DNA of 64,000 nt from Candidatus Dormiibacterota bacterium (GCA_003151935.1 PLYZ01000017.1:1-64000); one strand, 5' to 3'; shown: positions 8,833 through 18,562, counted from the stretch's first letter. Notes: a model not told the origin generated them from the letters alone. Numbers and translations are program-made.

Positions 8833-9981
8833 CTAGACGACCCCCAGGCCTTTCAGCTCGTCCAGGCGGCGCGCGTCGACTCCCACCTCGGCCAGCACCT
8901 CGGAGGTGTGCTCACCGAGGCCAGGGGCGTCCCGCCGCCGCCAATCGTCACGCAGCTGGACGGCGGGACGCACCTCGACGCCGGTCTTCCGGTCGGAGAT
9001 CAGGCGGCGTGCCGCGACCTGAGGATGCGACGCCACCTCGTCCAGCTCAAGCACAGGCTCGCAGCACGCGTCGAGACCGGCCAGCTCCTGCTCCCACTCC
9101 GAACGGGAGCGCGAGGCGAACAGCGCCTCCATGTCTCGATGGACCCGCTCTCCCTCATCGCCCTCGGCGAACTGGAGGCCGACCAGGTCCGGACGTTCAA
9201 GCGCGATGCACAGCGCGGCCCAGAACTTGGGCTCGAGCGCGCCGACGCTGTAATAGCCGCCCCCTTTGCAGGCATACACCCGGTAGCAGGCGTGGCGGCC
9301 GGCCAGCCGCTGATCTCCACGACGGACCTCCTCTCCGCCGCCCTGTGCCGCCAGGACCAGCGCGAGCCAGCTCACCGCTGCGTCCGTCATCGAGACGTCC
9401 AGCCATCGTCCTTCGGCGCCTCGCTGCACCGCGACCAGCGCGCCGAGGATGGCGACGGCCGGCTGAAGGCCGCCTCCGCCGATATCCGCCACCTGAACCG
9501 ACAGCGGTACGGCCGGCCCACCCCTCCCGCCGTTGAGTCCCAGACCACCTGCGGTCGCCATGTAGTTCAAGTCATGCCCTGCCCGCGCGGCGAACGGGCC
9601 GTCCTGTCCGTACCCCGTGATCGAGCACAGGATGAGCCGCGGGTTGCGAGCTTGCAGGACATCCCAACCCAGGCCGAGGCGCTTCATCACCCCAGGGCGG
9701 TTTCCTTCGACCAGGATGTCGGCTTGCTCGGCCAGGCGCAAGAGCAGCTCGCGGCCCGGCTCGGTTTTGAGGTTCAGGGAAAGGCTCCTCTTGTTGCGGT
9801 TGAGCGCGTTGAAGAGGACGCTCTGACCATCGACCTGCGGAGGCGTCCAGCGCATGTAGTCGCCACTCCCGGGTTCTTCGATCTTGACCACGTCGGCGCC
9901 CATGTCGGCCAGGAGCATCGTGCAGAAGGCGCCGGGCAGGAGGCGGGTCAAGTCGAGAACTCGGATCCCACTTAAAGGCAT
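8833..9981 (-). CDS. CaiB/BaiF family CoA-transferase
   Basis: [44 protein letters not shown]; family-typical throughout. Confidence 0.93.
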   Translation of the reverse strand: MPLSGIRVLDLTRLLPGAFCTMLLADMGADVVKIEEPGSGDYMRWTPPQVDGQSVLFNALNRNKRSLSLNLKTEPGRELLLRLAEQADILVEGNRPGVMKRLGLGWDVLQARNPRLILCSITGYGQDGPFAARAGHDLNYMATAGGLGLNGGRGGPAVPLSVQVADIGGGGLQPAVAILGALVAVQRGAEGRWLDVSMTDAAVSWLALVLAAQGGGEEVRRGDQRLAGRHACYRVYACKGGGYYSVGALEPKFWAALCIALERPDLVGLQFAEGDEGERVHRDMEALFASRSRSEWEQELAGLDACCEPVLELDEVASHPQVAARRLISDRKTGVEVRPAVQLRDDWRRRDAPGLGEHTSEVLAEVGVDARRLDELKGLGVV

Positions 9982-10039
9982 AGGGCAATTCTCGTCTCCC
10001 AGTGGGATCAGCCTTCACCTCCCCACCATGTGAGGAGGT

Positions 10040-10068
10040 CCGCCCAGCTCGCAAAGCGAGCTCGGCGG
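10040..10068. repeat. Strong intergenic inverted repeat
   Basis: ccgcccagctcgc-aaa-gcgagctcggcgg, 13-bp arms with one mismatch, between divergent genes. Confidence 0.5.
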
Positions 10069-10136
10069 GAGGGGGCGTACCCAAGGCAACTCCCCTCGAA
10101 GGAGGACAAATCGGTGTCCCCATGCGTTAATACGGC

Positions 10137-10673
10137 ATGAAAGGCATACGTCCCAGGATGCGTCCCAGCAACCCACGACTTGGCGAGATGACGATCAAGG
10201 TCCCGGCACCCTTCGCCGGGATCTCCGACCTGGGCTTCACAGCCCAATACCGCGCCCAGCAGTTCAACGAACCCCAGCGTGACGTGCCGCTCCTCATCGA
10301 GGGCCCGCAGCCCCCGATGCGAAGGCTGGCCGAGCTTCTGCAGCTGCTCAGCGGAACCGAGTCGGCGGCGTATGAGTGGAGCAACCCGGTGATGCTGAGC
10401 GACGAGGTCGTCGTCCTCGCTTTTCGCGACCGCATCGCGAAAGGCGCGACGTTGTCGGACGGCGCCGGCGCGGCGGAATATGTGATGAACCTGGTCTGCC
10501 CGGTGGTCTTCACGTTCCTCCGCGACTGCGCGACGGTCGCGCATCTGCGCCTGTCCGAGGTGATAGATATGCGCGTCAGCTCCGAGCAGAATTCCGTCGC
10601 CGAGCTGTCGATGCCGCTCGAGCAAATCGTGCAGCCAAACGGCGAGCGGCTGCTCTGGGGCCTCGCCGGCTAA
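10137..10673 (+). CDS. Hypothetical protein (178 aa)
   Basis: Intact ORF in an otherwise non-coding gap; no family recognised. Confidence 0.6.
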   Translation: MKGIRPRMRPSNPRLGEMTIKVPAPFAGISDLGFTAQYRAQQFNEPQRDVPLLIEGPQPPMRRLAELLQLLSGTESAAYEWSNPVMLSDEVVVLAFRDRIAKGATLSDGAGAAEYVMNLVCPVVFTFLRDCATVAHLRLSEVIDMRVSSEQNSVAELSMPLEQIVQPNGERLLWGLAG

Positions 10674-10677
10674 GGCT

Positions 10678-10881
10678 CTACGGAGTCGGGGAGACGGCCG
10701 GGCTCGCGGTCTGCGCGGCGGTCGCCCGGGCGGCGCTCGCCGTCGTAACGGGCGGCGCGGCGATCGCGGCGGGCCCCTGGTTGTTGAAGTACAGCGCCAG
10801 CGGCACGACGATGATGCCGACGATGACAGTCAGGACGAAAGTGACCGCGCCCCACTCCTTGCGAAGGACAGACCAGTTCAC
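10678..10881 (-). CDS. Small single-TM protein with Ala/Thr/Pro-rich tail (67 aa)
   Basis: MNWSVLRKEWGAVTFVLTVIVGIIVVPLALYFNN; one TM helix. Confidence 0.55.
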   Translation of the reverse strand: MNWSVLRKEWGAVTFVLTVIVGIIVVPLALYFNNQGPAAIAAPPVTTASAARATAAQTASPAVSPTP

Positions 10882-10941
10882 GAGCGCAGAATTCTACCGA
10901 GACTGAGACGCGGACGGATTTCCGGCCGCGGCTCAAGAAGA

Positions 10942-11217
10942 CTAATAGTCGTCGCTGTCCGCCGAGCTGCCCGACAGGCCTTCCTCTTCCTTCTTCTTGC
11001 GCTGGTTCAGGAGCCGGATGAAGTCCTGCGCCCGTGCGAGAGCCTTCCAGCGCTCCGGGAAAAAGTCCTGGACCAGGATCTGCTTGTCCGGCAGCTGGTA
11101 GACCGTGACGCACCATTTCTGGAGGGTGCGCGAAACCTCAACCTCGAAGTCCTTCTCCGCGGTCTCGTACTTGACAACTTTGTCGTCGTCGAACCTTCTT
11201 CTTCCTGATACAGCCAT
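10942..11217 (-). CDS. Small charged hypothetical protein (91 aa)
   Basis: MAVSGRRRFDDDKVVKYETAEKDFEVEVSRTLQKWCVTVYQL...; intact ORF in gap. Confidence 0.6.
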   Translation of the reverse strand: MAVSGRRRFDDDKVVKYETAEKDFEVEVSRTLQKWCVTVYQLPDKQILVQDFFPERWKALARAQDFIRLLNQRKKKEEEGLSGSSADSDDY

Positions 11218-11282
11218 AGGTAATTCACTCGGGTGGGCATTCGGCTCATTGAGCGTCTTTGATTATACCCCCGCTTTCCAGC

Positions 11283-12170
11283 TCAGACCCCTTCGAGAAG
11301 CTCCCGCAGGAGAGGCGCCAGCTCCTCTCGGAGGCCCTCCCGCTTCATGGCCAGCGTGAGGTTGGCGCGCAGGTATCCAGGCACGGTGCCGGTGTCGTAG
11401 TAATCACCTTCGAACTCGAGCGCGACGACCGGGTGTGTCCCGAGCGTCCGCTTGATCGCGTCGGTCAGCTGGATCTCCTGGCCGCTGCCGGGTTCTGAGC
11501 GGTTGAGCTCGGCGAAAACGGCAGGTGTGAGCACGTAGCGCCCCAGGATCGCGAGGTCCGACGGCTCGGTTCCAGGTTCGGGTTTCTCGACCATGTCGGT
11601 CACGTTGTGCAGCCGGCCGTCGCCACCGTCCGTCACCACCACCCCGTAGCGTCCAACCTGGCTGCGCGGGAACCTGCGCACGGCCAGAACGGTCGCGCCT
11701 GTCTTGAGGTGCGCATCGATCAGCTGCTTCAGACATGGCTCGGCGCCGAGGATCACGTCGTCCGCGAGAAGGACCGCGCACGGCTCGCCCTCCACCAACC
11801 GGCGCGCGGTCCATACCGCGTGACCCAAGCCGAGCGGCTCTTTCTGCTGCAGGTACGTGATGTCGACCTGGTTGCTGAGCTCGTCGACCTCGCTGAGGAT
11901 GTGCAGCAGGTCGCTCTTGCCCCGCTGCCTGAGGTAGTGCTCGAGCTCGAGCGAGCGGTCGAAATGGTCGACGATGGCCCGCTTGCCGCCGCCGGTGACC
12001 ATGATCACCTGCTCGATCCCGCTGGCGATGGCCTCCTCCACGCCGTACTGGATGGTCGGCTTGTCGACCAGTGGCAGCATTTCCTTCGGCTGCGCCTTGG
12101 TGACAGGGAGAAACCGTGTCCCGAGGCCGGCGGCGGGAAAGATCGCCTTGCGTACAGCAGGCATCGTCAT
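11283..12170 (-). CDS. galU: UTP--glucose-1-phosphate uridylyltransferase
   Basis: KAIFPAAGLGTRFLPVTKAQPKEMLPLVDKPTIQYGVEEA. Confidence 0.95.
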   Translation of the reverse strand: MTMPAVRKAIFPAAGLGTRFLPVTKAQPKEMLPLVDKPTIQYGVEEAIASGIEQVIMVTGGGKRAIVDHFDRSLELEHYLRQRGKSDLLHILSEVDELSNQVDITYLQQKEPLGLGHAVWTARRLVEGEPCAVLLADDVILGAEPCLKQLIDAHLKTGATVLAVRRFPRSQVGRYGVVVTDGGDGRLHNVTDMVEKPEPGTEPSDLAILGRYVLTPAVFAELNRSEPGSGQEIQLTDAIKRTLGTHPVVALEFEGDYYDTGTVPGYLRANLTLAMKREGLREELAPLLRELLEGV

Positions 12171-12201
12171 TCGGGCCTCGTCATTGACGACAATCTATCT
12201 G

Positions 12202-12567
12202 TTGGCAACGCTTGACGGTATACGGCCCGGGTTGGAGGGACGCCTCGAGCGCGCGGTCGAGGGCGAGCTCATCACCCGCCACGTCGGTGGCGCAGGCACG
12301 TTTGCCACGCCGGCGATGATCGGCCTTATGGAGATCACGAGCCATCGTTCCGTCGAGAATCTGCTGCCCGAAGGGCACACCACCGTCGGCTATGAGGTTC
12401 ACGTCCGCCACCTCGCCCCGGCGGCCCCGGGGAGCACTGTCGTCGTGACCACCCGGGTCACCGAGGTCAAGGGCAACCATCTCTATTTCGACGTCGAGTG
12501 CAGGCAAGGCGACAAGCTCATCGGCTCGGGCATCCACAAACGCGCCATCGTTCCGGCGGCGTTCTAG
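12202..12567 (+). CDS. Hotdog-fold thioesterase (FlK-like)
   Basis: TTG start inferred; GAGTFATPAMIGLMEITSHRSVENLLPEGHTTVGYEVHVRHLAP. Confidence 0.8.
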   Translation: MATLDGIRPGLEGRLERAVEGELITRHVGGAGTFATPAMIGLMEITSHRSVENLLPEGHTTVGYEVHVRHLAPAAPGSTVVVTTRVTEVKGNHLYFDVECRQGDKLIGSGIHKRAIVPAAF

Positions 12568-12569
12568 CG

Positions 12570-13541
12570 GTGCCTTACTGGGAGCTCGTCACGCGTTCGT
12601 TCGCGATCACATGGCGCCATAGATACCTCTGGCTGCTGGCTCTGTTTGCGGGCGAAAGCGGCGGCGGAGCCAGCGTCAACTACGGCTCGCCGGTTCAGTC
12701 GAACACGAGTCCTGGAAGCCTTCCCAACTTCGCCTCCTACGCGCAACAGGCTGCGCACTGGCTCAGTCATAACTTCGGCGTTGTGGTGGTGGGTTCGGTG
12801 CTGTTCGTCGTCCTCGGGATTGCATTCTTCGTGCTGGCGGCAGTGTGCGAGGGGGCGTTGGTGCGAGCATCCGCCGAGCACGACGCCGAAAGGCCCTTCG
12901 GCCTGGGCCGTGCCTGGCAGTCCGGAGTGGCGACGATGGGCCCCATCATCCGTTTCCGGCTCCTCCTGATCGCGCTGGGGCTGCCCGTGTTCATCGTTGT
13001 GCTGGGCCTCGTGGCCGGATTGGTGCTGGCGATCCTCAGCCACGACACGGGCCTGGCGGTCGCGCTCGGCTTGCTCGCGCTGCTGATCTTCCTCGCGGCG
13101 ATCGTCTATGCGATCTACCTGTCCTTCCTGGATCGCCTGGGAACGCGAGCCGTCGTGCTCGAGCTGCTTCGGGCGCGAGCCTCGCTCGGCCGAGGCCACC
13201 GGTTGCTGGTGAAACGTCTTGGCCGGGTGCTCCTCGTCTGGCTCTTGTCGATCGTCACGACGATCGTCGTCGGCATAGGCGCCGCGATCGTGCTGGCGAT
13301 CCTGGTCTTGCCGGTAGTGTTCGCTGGGGTCGCCGCCTACACGGCCGGATCGCCTCTACTCGGGCTGGTGATCGCGGTCGCCGTCCTGATCCTCCTTCCG
13401 GTCGTGCTGGTGGTTGAAGGATTCCTGGCAGCGCAGATGTCGACCTACTGGACAGTCGCCTTCAGGCGTCTAGAGCTCGACCAGCCTCCTCCGTACGGCT
13501 ACCTCTACCAGGCAACACCGCCGGCCGCGCCCACGGCATGA
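12570..13541 (+). CDS. Multi-pass membrane protein of unknown function
   Basis: VPYWELVTRSFAITWRHRYLWLLALFAGE...; several long hydrophobic helices. GTG start 2 nt after upstream stop. Confidence 0.75.
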   Translation: MPYWELVTRSFAITWRHRYLWLLALFAGESGGGASVNYGSPVQSNTSPGSLPNFASYAQQAAHWLSHNFGVVVVGSVLFVVLGIAFFVLAAVCEGALVRASAEHDAERPFGLGRAWQSGVATMGPIIRFRLLLIALGLPVFIVVLGLVAGLVLAILSHDTGLAVALGLLALLIFLAAIVYAIYLSFLDRLGTRAVVLELLRARASLGRGHRLLVKRLGRVLLVWLLSIVTTIVVGIGAAIVLAILVLPVVFAGVAAYTAGSPLLGLVIAVAVLILLPVVLVVEGFLAAQMSTYWTVAFRRLELDQPPPYGYLYQATPPAAPTA

Positions 13542-13565
13542 ACGCAAAAAGACGCCGTCGCGTGA

Positions 13566-13718
13566 TTACCGCTTCTTGGTTCGTTTGTCAGCCAGGTGCT
13601 GGGCGAGTTTTTTCAAACCGGGATTGACGGCGATCACCTTCGGCCCCCTGACCTTCTTGTCCCGCGCTTTAACGTGCGCGCTCTCGCTAGGCGAGACGCG
13701 GTCCAGATCGTCGCTCAC
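13566..13718 (-). CDS. Small Lys-rich basic protein (about 50 aa)
   Basis: VSDDLDRVSPSESAHVKARDKKVRGPKVIAVNPGLKKLAQHLADKRTKKR; GTG start inferred. Confidence 0.4.
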   Translation of the reverse strand: MSDDLDRVSPSESAHVKARDKKVRGPKVIAVNPGLKKLAQHLADKRTKKR

Positions 13719-13724
13719 GGCCTG

Positions 13725-14684
13725 ATGGTAATCACACCTGCCGACGTCGAGCGAGCCGCACATGAGCTGCGGTCCTACCTCTCGCCCACGCCGCTGCAGT
13801 ACTCACGTGCTTTCACAGACAAAGCCCGCTGCCACGTGCACCTGAAGATCGAGTCGATCCAGCCGATTCGCGCTTTCAAGGTTCGCGGCGCGCTCAACAA
13901 GCTGATCCGAATGACCCCCGATCAGCGTGCCGCGGGGGTGATCACCGCCTCGGCCGGAAACCACGGGTTGGGCGTCGCCTACGCAGCCGCGGCCTTCGAG
14001 GCGCCCGCCACCGTCTACGTCCCGGAATCGGCCAACCAGTTCAAGGTCGAAGCGATCCGCAGATTGGGCGCCCGCGTGGTTGCCGCGGGACGCAACTACG
14101 GCGGGGCGTACGTCGAGGCGCTGGCCGCCCAAAAAGAGGGGGGCGCCACGTTCGTGCATGCGTACGACGACCCGGACGTGGTGGCCGGGCAGGGAACCAT
14201 AGCGACCGAGCTGCTCTCCGAGCTCAAAGACTTCGACACCGTGCTCGTGCCGATCGGTGGCGGCGGGCTGATCGGTGGGATCGCCCTCTACCTCAAGTCG
14301 ATGAAACCTGAGATCAAGGTCATCGGCGTCGAGCCCTCCGGGGCGGATGCGATGTCTCGTTCGCTGCGGGCGGGGACCGTCGTCACCCTCGATCGGGTGA
14401 GCACGATCGCCGATGGGCTCGCCGCATCGGCACCGGGAGAGCTCACGTTCGAGCTGGCGCGGCGGTACGTCGACGAGGTGGTCCTGGTCGAGGAAATCGA
14501 GATGCTGCGCGCGATACGGCTGCTGTTCGAATGGGAGCATTTGCTGGCCGAGCCTGCCGGCGCGGCCGCGCTCGCCGCCCTGCTTTACCACCACCGCCCG
14601 GTCCCCAACGAAAGGGTGGTCGTAATCCTGTCGGGCGGCAACGTCACCGACGAAGTCATGCTCCTAGCCCTAAAAACGCGGTGA
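13725..14684 (+). CDS. Threonine ammonia-lyase/serine dehydratase-like PLP enzyme
   Basis: PLP Lys motif KIESIQPIRAFKVRGALNK, glycine loop PIGGGGLIGG. Confidence 0.88.
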   Translation: MVITPADVERAAHELRSYLSPTPLQYSRAFTDKARCHVHLKIESIQPIRAFKVRGALNKLIRMTPDQRAAGVITASAGNHGLGVAYAAAAFEAPATVYVPESANQFKVEAIRRLGARVVAAGRNYGGAYVEALAAQKEGGATFVHAYDDPDVVAGQGTIATELLSELKDFDTVLVPIGGGGLIGGIALYLKSMKPEIKVIGVEPSGADAMSRSLRAGTVVTLDRVSTIADGLAASAPGELTFELARRYVDEVVLVEEIEMLRAIRLLFEWEHLLAEPAGAAALAALLYHHRPVPNERVVVILSGGNVTDEVMLLALKTR

Positions 14685-14734
14685 CCCGAGTACCCTGAAG
14701 CGGTTCTGTATCGAACTGCTGGGAGGGTTTAACG

Positions 14735-14962
14735 ATGAAGGCCTACGTCCTCATCAACGCGTCACCGGGGCGTGCGCTCGAGGTGGCCAAAAAGATGGAG
14801 GGAACCAGCGGCATCACCGCCGCCGACGCCATCACCGGGGAGTACGACGTGATCGCCGTCTGTGAGGCGCCCGACGTGAACTCGATCGGTTCCCTGATCG
14901 TCGACAAGATCCAGAAGATCGACGGCGTCTTCAAGACCATCACATGCCTGGCGGTGAAATAG
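14735..14962 (+). CDS. Stand-alone Lrp/AsnC ligand-binding (RAM) domain protein
   Basis: MKAYVLINASPGRALEVAKKMEGTSGITAADAITGEYDVIAVCEAPD; no HTH. Confidence 0.85.
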   Translation: MKAYVLINASPGRALEVAKKMEGTSGITAADAITGEYDVIAVCEAPDVNSIGSLIVDKIQKIDGVFKTITCLAVK

Positions 14963-15085
14963 GCGCGGGTGAGGACAGATGTCGCGCGCTAAGCGGCGTT
15001 AAGGATCGGTCCTTACTGATTGCTCCCCCGCGGGACCCCCTCCTCTCCGCGGCAACGCTGGGAGGCGCTTTGAGGTGGGACGCTC

Positions 15086-15110
15086 GGGGACGGCCGGAGT
15101 AAATCCGGCC
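15086..15110 (-). repeat. REP-like dispersed palindromic repeat
   Basis: cggggacggccggagtaaatccggcc; matches the 1506-1540 family in inverted orientation. Confidence 0.55.
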
Positions 15111-15123
15111 TGATGGCAACGCT

Positions 15124-16074
15124 TTAGCCTGGTGGTGAGGCGGGGGCCAGTGGTGCGCCTGCGAGCGCGGCGGCCACCTCGGGCAGCCGCGACAGCCACG
15201 CCGTCATGCGAGGCATCTCCTGCTCGAAGCTGCCGACCGAGGGCGACCAGGTGAGCTCGCGCCTGGAGTGGGAGTCGTCGAAGAAGTGGTGCCGGCCCAG
15301 CACGTCCACCGCATAGGTCCCAGGCCAGACCACCGCGCCGGGCGCCGTGACCATCTCCATCGCGAGCGCTCTCAGGTAGAGCAGGTCATACGGCAGGTTG
15401 ACGATCGTGCCCCCGACCCCGACTGCTCGGACGGCGGATTCGAGCAGATCGCGCCAGCTCGAGTCGAACCCTCCGACCAGATAGGTGTGGCCGGGGCGGC
15501 CGCGGTCGGAGGCCGCGAGACAAGCGCGCCCGACGTCCGCCGCGGACACGAACGTCTGCCTTGCGCGACCGGCGCCTGGAAGCCAGACCCGACCCCTGGC
15601 AAGAGACCCCATGAGGCGGGGCAGCATCCAATCTTCTCCCGCGCCGAAAATGCGGGCGGGCCGCACCACGACGACTTCGAGGTCTTCGGCCGACTCCAGC
15701 AGCCACCGCTCCTCCCACAGCTTCAAGCGCTCGAATGCGTGGACCGGCCGCAGCGGCGAATTCTCGTTTGCCTGGCCGGGCTGGGCAGGACCGTAGACGT
15801 CCGCTGTGGACACGTGCACGATGCGGCGTACTCGCGCGCGCCGCGCCGCGGCGACCAAGCGTTGAAGAAGTGGCGGCGGGATCTTCCGAAACTGAAGCCG
15901 GCGGGCCGGCGACCAGGCCTGGGAGCAGTTGAGGACGACCTCGACTCCGGTCATCGTTTCGGCCAGGGTCTCGTCGTCGACATCCGCGTTGAGCTCGATG
16001 ACCGGCACGTCGGCCGCCAGGGCACGCGAAACCTGATCGCCAAGAAATTCCCCCGCGCCGATGACGAGATGCAA
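15124..16074 (-). CDS. NAD-dependent epimerase/dehydratase (extended SDR-like)
   Basis: MHLVIGAGEFLGDQVSRAL nucleotide-binding motif; HVSTADVYGPAQPG. Confidence 0.85.
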   Translation of the reverse strand: MHLVIGAGEFLGDQVSRALAADVPVIELNADVDDETLAETMTGVEVVLNCSQAWSPARRLQFRKIPPPLLQRLVAAARRARVRRIVHVSTADVYGPAQPGQANENSPLRPVHAFERLKLWEERWLLESAEDLEVVVVRPARIFGAGEDWMLPRLMGSLARGRVWLPGAGRARQTFVSAADVGRACLAASDRGRPGHTYLVGGFDSSWRDLLESAVRAVGVGGTIVNLPYDLLYLRALAMEMVTAPGAVVWPGTYAVDVLGRHHFFDDSHSRRELTWSPSVGSFEQEMPRMTAWLSRLPEVAAALAGAPLAPASPPG

Positions 16075-16091
16075 CGCGCCAGCGATTAAAG

Positions 16092-16117
16092 CACGGGGGA
16101 GGCAGGCCTCCCCCGTG
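16092..16117 (-). terminator. Intrinsic terminator hairpin downstream of plsC-like gene
   Basis: Perfect 12-bp palindrome cacgggggaggc-ag-gcctcccccgtg; minus-strand continuation is CTTTAAT. Confidence 0.6.
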
Positions 16118-16173
16118 GAACCCCCTCCAATTCAAAGATTTGTACGGCTGCGTTTTGTAGGTGCAGGCCTGCG

Positions 16174-16207
16174 AGACGGCCGGAATAATCCGGCCTACAA
16201 GCCACGA
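16174..16207 (-). repeat. REP-like dispersed palindromic repeat
   Basis: agacggccggaataatccggcctacaagccacga; reverse complement matches 1506-1540. Confidence 0.65.
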
Positions 16208-16222
16208 TTTTGTCTTTTCTAA

Positions 16223-16840
16223 TCAAGGGCGGGGGCCCCTCAGGCCCTTGGTCAGGGCCAGCCGGACGTTCTCGACAATCTTCGTCACGCGGCTGCTGAG
16301 CTCCCACCAGGCAGGCGCGTCCGGCTTGATCGGCGGACCGATCGTGACGTCGATCCGGCTGAAAGGACGGAGCACGTCGGTGCCGCGAACCGCCACGGGA
16401 CAGATCGGCACGCCGGCATGCAGCGCGAAGTGGCCAATTCCCACCTTCAGCGGCCGAAGGGCCCTGCCGCGTGAGTAGCGACCCTCGGGAAAAATCAGCA
16501 CGACGCCGTGTCGATCAAGCACCTGGTAGACGGTGCGGAGCCCAGCCTCGTCGAGCTCGCCGCGCTGCGGAGAGATCGGAAAGACACCGATCAGGGGCAG
16601 CAGCGTGCGCTTCCACGCCCGGTTGAAGACGGTCTCCCGTTTGGCCATCGTGTAGATCATCGGAGCCTCCGAGAAGAACGGGATGATGAACGCGGGGTCA
16701 AACCATGCCTGGTGGTTGGCGGCGATGATGTACGGCGGGGCCGGGATGTTCTCGAGGCCGGTCACGTCGACGCGAAAGAACACTGAGACGAGCCACCTGA
16801 CGGCGCGGCGCACCACGCGATAGAGCCGCGGCGGCCGCAT
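16223..16840 (-). CDS. 1-acyl-sn-glycerol-3-phosphate acyltransferase (PlsC family)
   Basis: NHQAWFDP (NHx4D) and FPEGRYSRG motifs. Confidence 0.92.
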   Translation of the reverse strand: MRPPRLYRVVRRAVRWLVSVFFRVDVTGLENIPAPPYIIAANHQAWFDPAFIIPFFSEAPMIYTMAKRETVFNRAWKRTLLPLIGVFPISPQRGELDEAGLRTVYQVLDRHGVVLIFPEGRYSRGRALRPLKVGIGHFALHAGVPICPVAVRGTDVLRPFSRIDVTIGPPIKPDAPAWWELSSRVTKIVENVRLALTKGLRGPRP

Positions 16841-16931
16841 CGGGTACGGATGGACGAGCGGGTCGAGCGGGCCGGCGACAAGGTCCCGGTACTCCGGGCT
16901 TGTGTACTGCTTCCGATCCCTGCCGGGCTTG

Positions 16932-17831
16932 TCAGTTGTCGAGGAATCTGCGGAGGACGCGGTTGAACTCCTCTGGCCGTTCGGCCTGGGGCGTGTGCCC
17001 GGCGCCTTCGATCACGGCGAGCTTGGAGCGCTGGATCATCGAGTGCGCCAACTCGGCATGGGCCACGGGGAACAGCGGGTCGTCCGCTCCCCAGATCAGC
17101 TGAACCGGGATCTTCAGCTCGTTCAACCGTTTCGTCACGTTGTGAGGGCCGCCGAACAGCGCCATCGGAGTCGCCAGGGAGCGAACCGTCGCGAGGTACG
17201 CGTCGTGGTATCCGTCCGCGGCATAGAGCTCGCGGAGATTGTCCAGGTAAGCGTCATCCATCGTCCGTTTGAGGTCGTGGCTGGCCCCCGCAAGCCGGCC
17301 GGCCAGCCGCCGGATCAGCTGGGACGGCGCTAGGTGCAACGCGTCGCGCGCGACGTTCATGACCGCCTCGCCCAGCTTCGGGATCATGACCAGTCCATAG
17401 GACACGTGAACATTGGGGCGTCCAAAGCCGAGCGCGTTCACGAGCACCAGCTTGCTCACGCGGCGAGGATTCTTCAGGGCCAGCTCCAGCGCGATCCGCC
17501 CGCCGAGCGAGGCGCCGACGACGGCGGCCGAACGCAGTCCGCGAGCCTCCATGTAGCGCTCGATGAACCGCGTGAAGTACGGGACGCCATAGCGGGCGCG
17601 AGGCTTTTCGCTGCGACCGAAGCCCGGAAGGTCTGGCGCATAGACACGATGCCGCTGCGCGGTCGACTCGAGGTTGAAGCGCCATTCGATGTAACCGGAT
17701 GAGCCAAGACCGTGGATGAAAAGCACAGGCGATCCTCGGCCGCCGTGCGTGTGGTGCACGCGCAGCGAGCCGAGCTCTGTAAATCCAGATCGGAGCGTCT
17801 TGCGCGGCCCCCGCATCACAGGTTCGATCAT
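16932..17831 (-). CDS. Alpha/beta hydrolase
   Basis: VLFIHGLGSSGYIEWR, nucleophile VGASLGGRIALELA, C-terminal GAGHTPQAERPEEFNRVLRRFL. Confidence 0.88.
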   Translation of the reverse strand: MIEPVMRGPRKTLRSGFTELGSLRVHHTHGGRGSPVLFIHGLGSSGYIEWRFNLESTAQRHRVYAPDLPGFGRSEKPRARYGVPYFTRFIERYMEARGLRSAAVVGASLGGRIALELALKNPRRVSKLVLVNALGFGRPNVHVSYGLVMIPKLGEAVMNVARDALHLAPSQLIRRLAGRLAGASHDLKRTMDDAYLDNLRELYAADGYHDAYLATVRSLATPMALFGGPHNVTKRLNELKIPVQLIWGADDPLFPVAHAELAHSMIQRSKLAVIEGAGHTPQAERPEEFNRVLRRFLDN

Positions 17832-18550
17832 TGCTTCGGAAGGATACGGAGCGGCGCATGCAGGCCCGAGATCCTGGAACCTGAGGCGAACTGAGCGGTC
17901 TTCGCGCCTTTGATCACGGTCACCGATCCTGGACCGACCGCCTTCCACTCGCCGTCCGTCCACACCGCGGCGCTGCGTTCGTCGACGCCCAGCAGCGTGT
18001 GGCCGGGAACAGCGGCTTGCGCCGACTCGATCCACCGGTGACCGAACGTCTCGAAATGTGGCAGCACCGCCGTCTTGGGCATCAACCCCAGGGCATCGAT
18101 CGCCCTCCGGTTGAACCGATTCGGCCAGCTCGCACGAACGAGCGTGTCGCTGCCCAGAGCCATGGCGCCGGCCGACGAGCCCGCGAGGGCGGCGCCCTGT
18201 CGCCAGGCCAGGAAGATGGAGCGCCACACCGCCGAGCCGCGCAGGACCTGGGCCACCAGGCCCGGGTCACCACCGACCAGGTAGAAGAACCCCCCCTCGC
18301 GCGCCCGCTCGGCCAGCACGGCCGATTCGGCGTCCTTCCGCTTCAGGACGGGCAGCTCCATGACGTCGAGACCGAATTGCTTGAACCACGCGATCGCGTG
18401 CTGGACTGAGCGTTCGGGATCCTGGCGCGCGGCGGCTGTCGGCACGACGTAGGCCGGCCCAGGCCCGGCTGCCGCAACGAGCATGCGGTCCTGCTCTTCG
18501 TTGCCGGGATTGAACTCGTCGCCTCCGACGAGTGCGAGTGCTCCGGCCAT
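17828..18550 (-). CDS. Peptidase S51 / cyanophycinase-like (class I glutamine amidotransferase fold)
   Basis: LVGGDEFNPGNEEQD and nucleophile motif AGSSAGAMALG; 4-nt overlap with downstream hydrolase. Confidence 0.75.
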   Translation of the reverse strand: MAGALALVGGDEFNPGNEEQDRMLVAAAGPGPAYVVPTAAARQDPERSVQHAIAWFKQFGLDVMELPVLKRKDAESAVLAERAREGGFFYLVGGDPGLVAQVLRGSAVWRSIFLAWRQGAALAGSSAGAMALGSDTLVRASWPNRFNRRAIDALGLMPKTAVLPHFETFGHRWIESAQAAVPGHTLLGVDERSAAVWTDGEWKAVGPGSVTVIKGAKTAQFASGSRISGLHAPLRILPKQ

Positions 18551-18562
18551 GATCCGTAGCAT

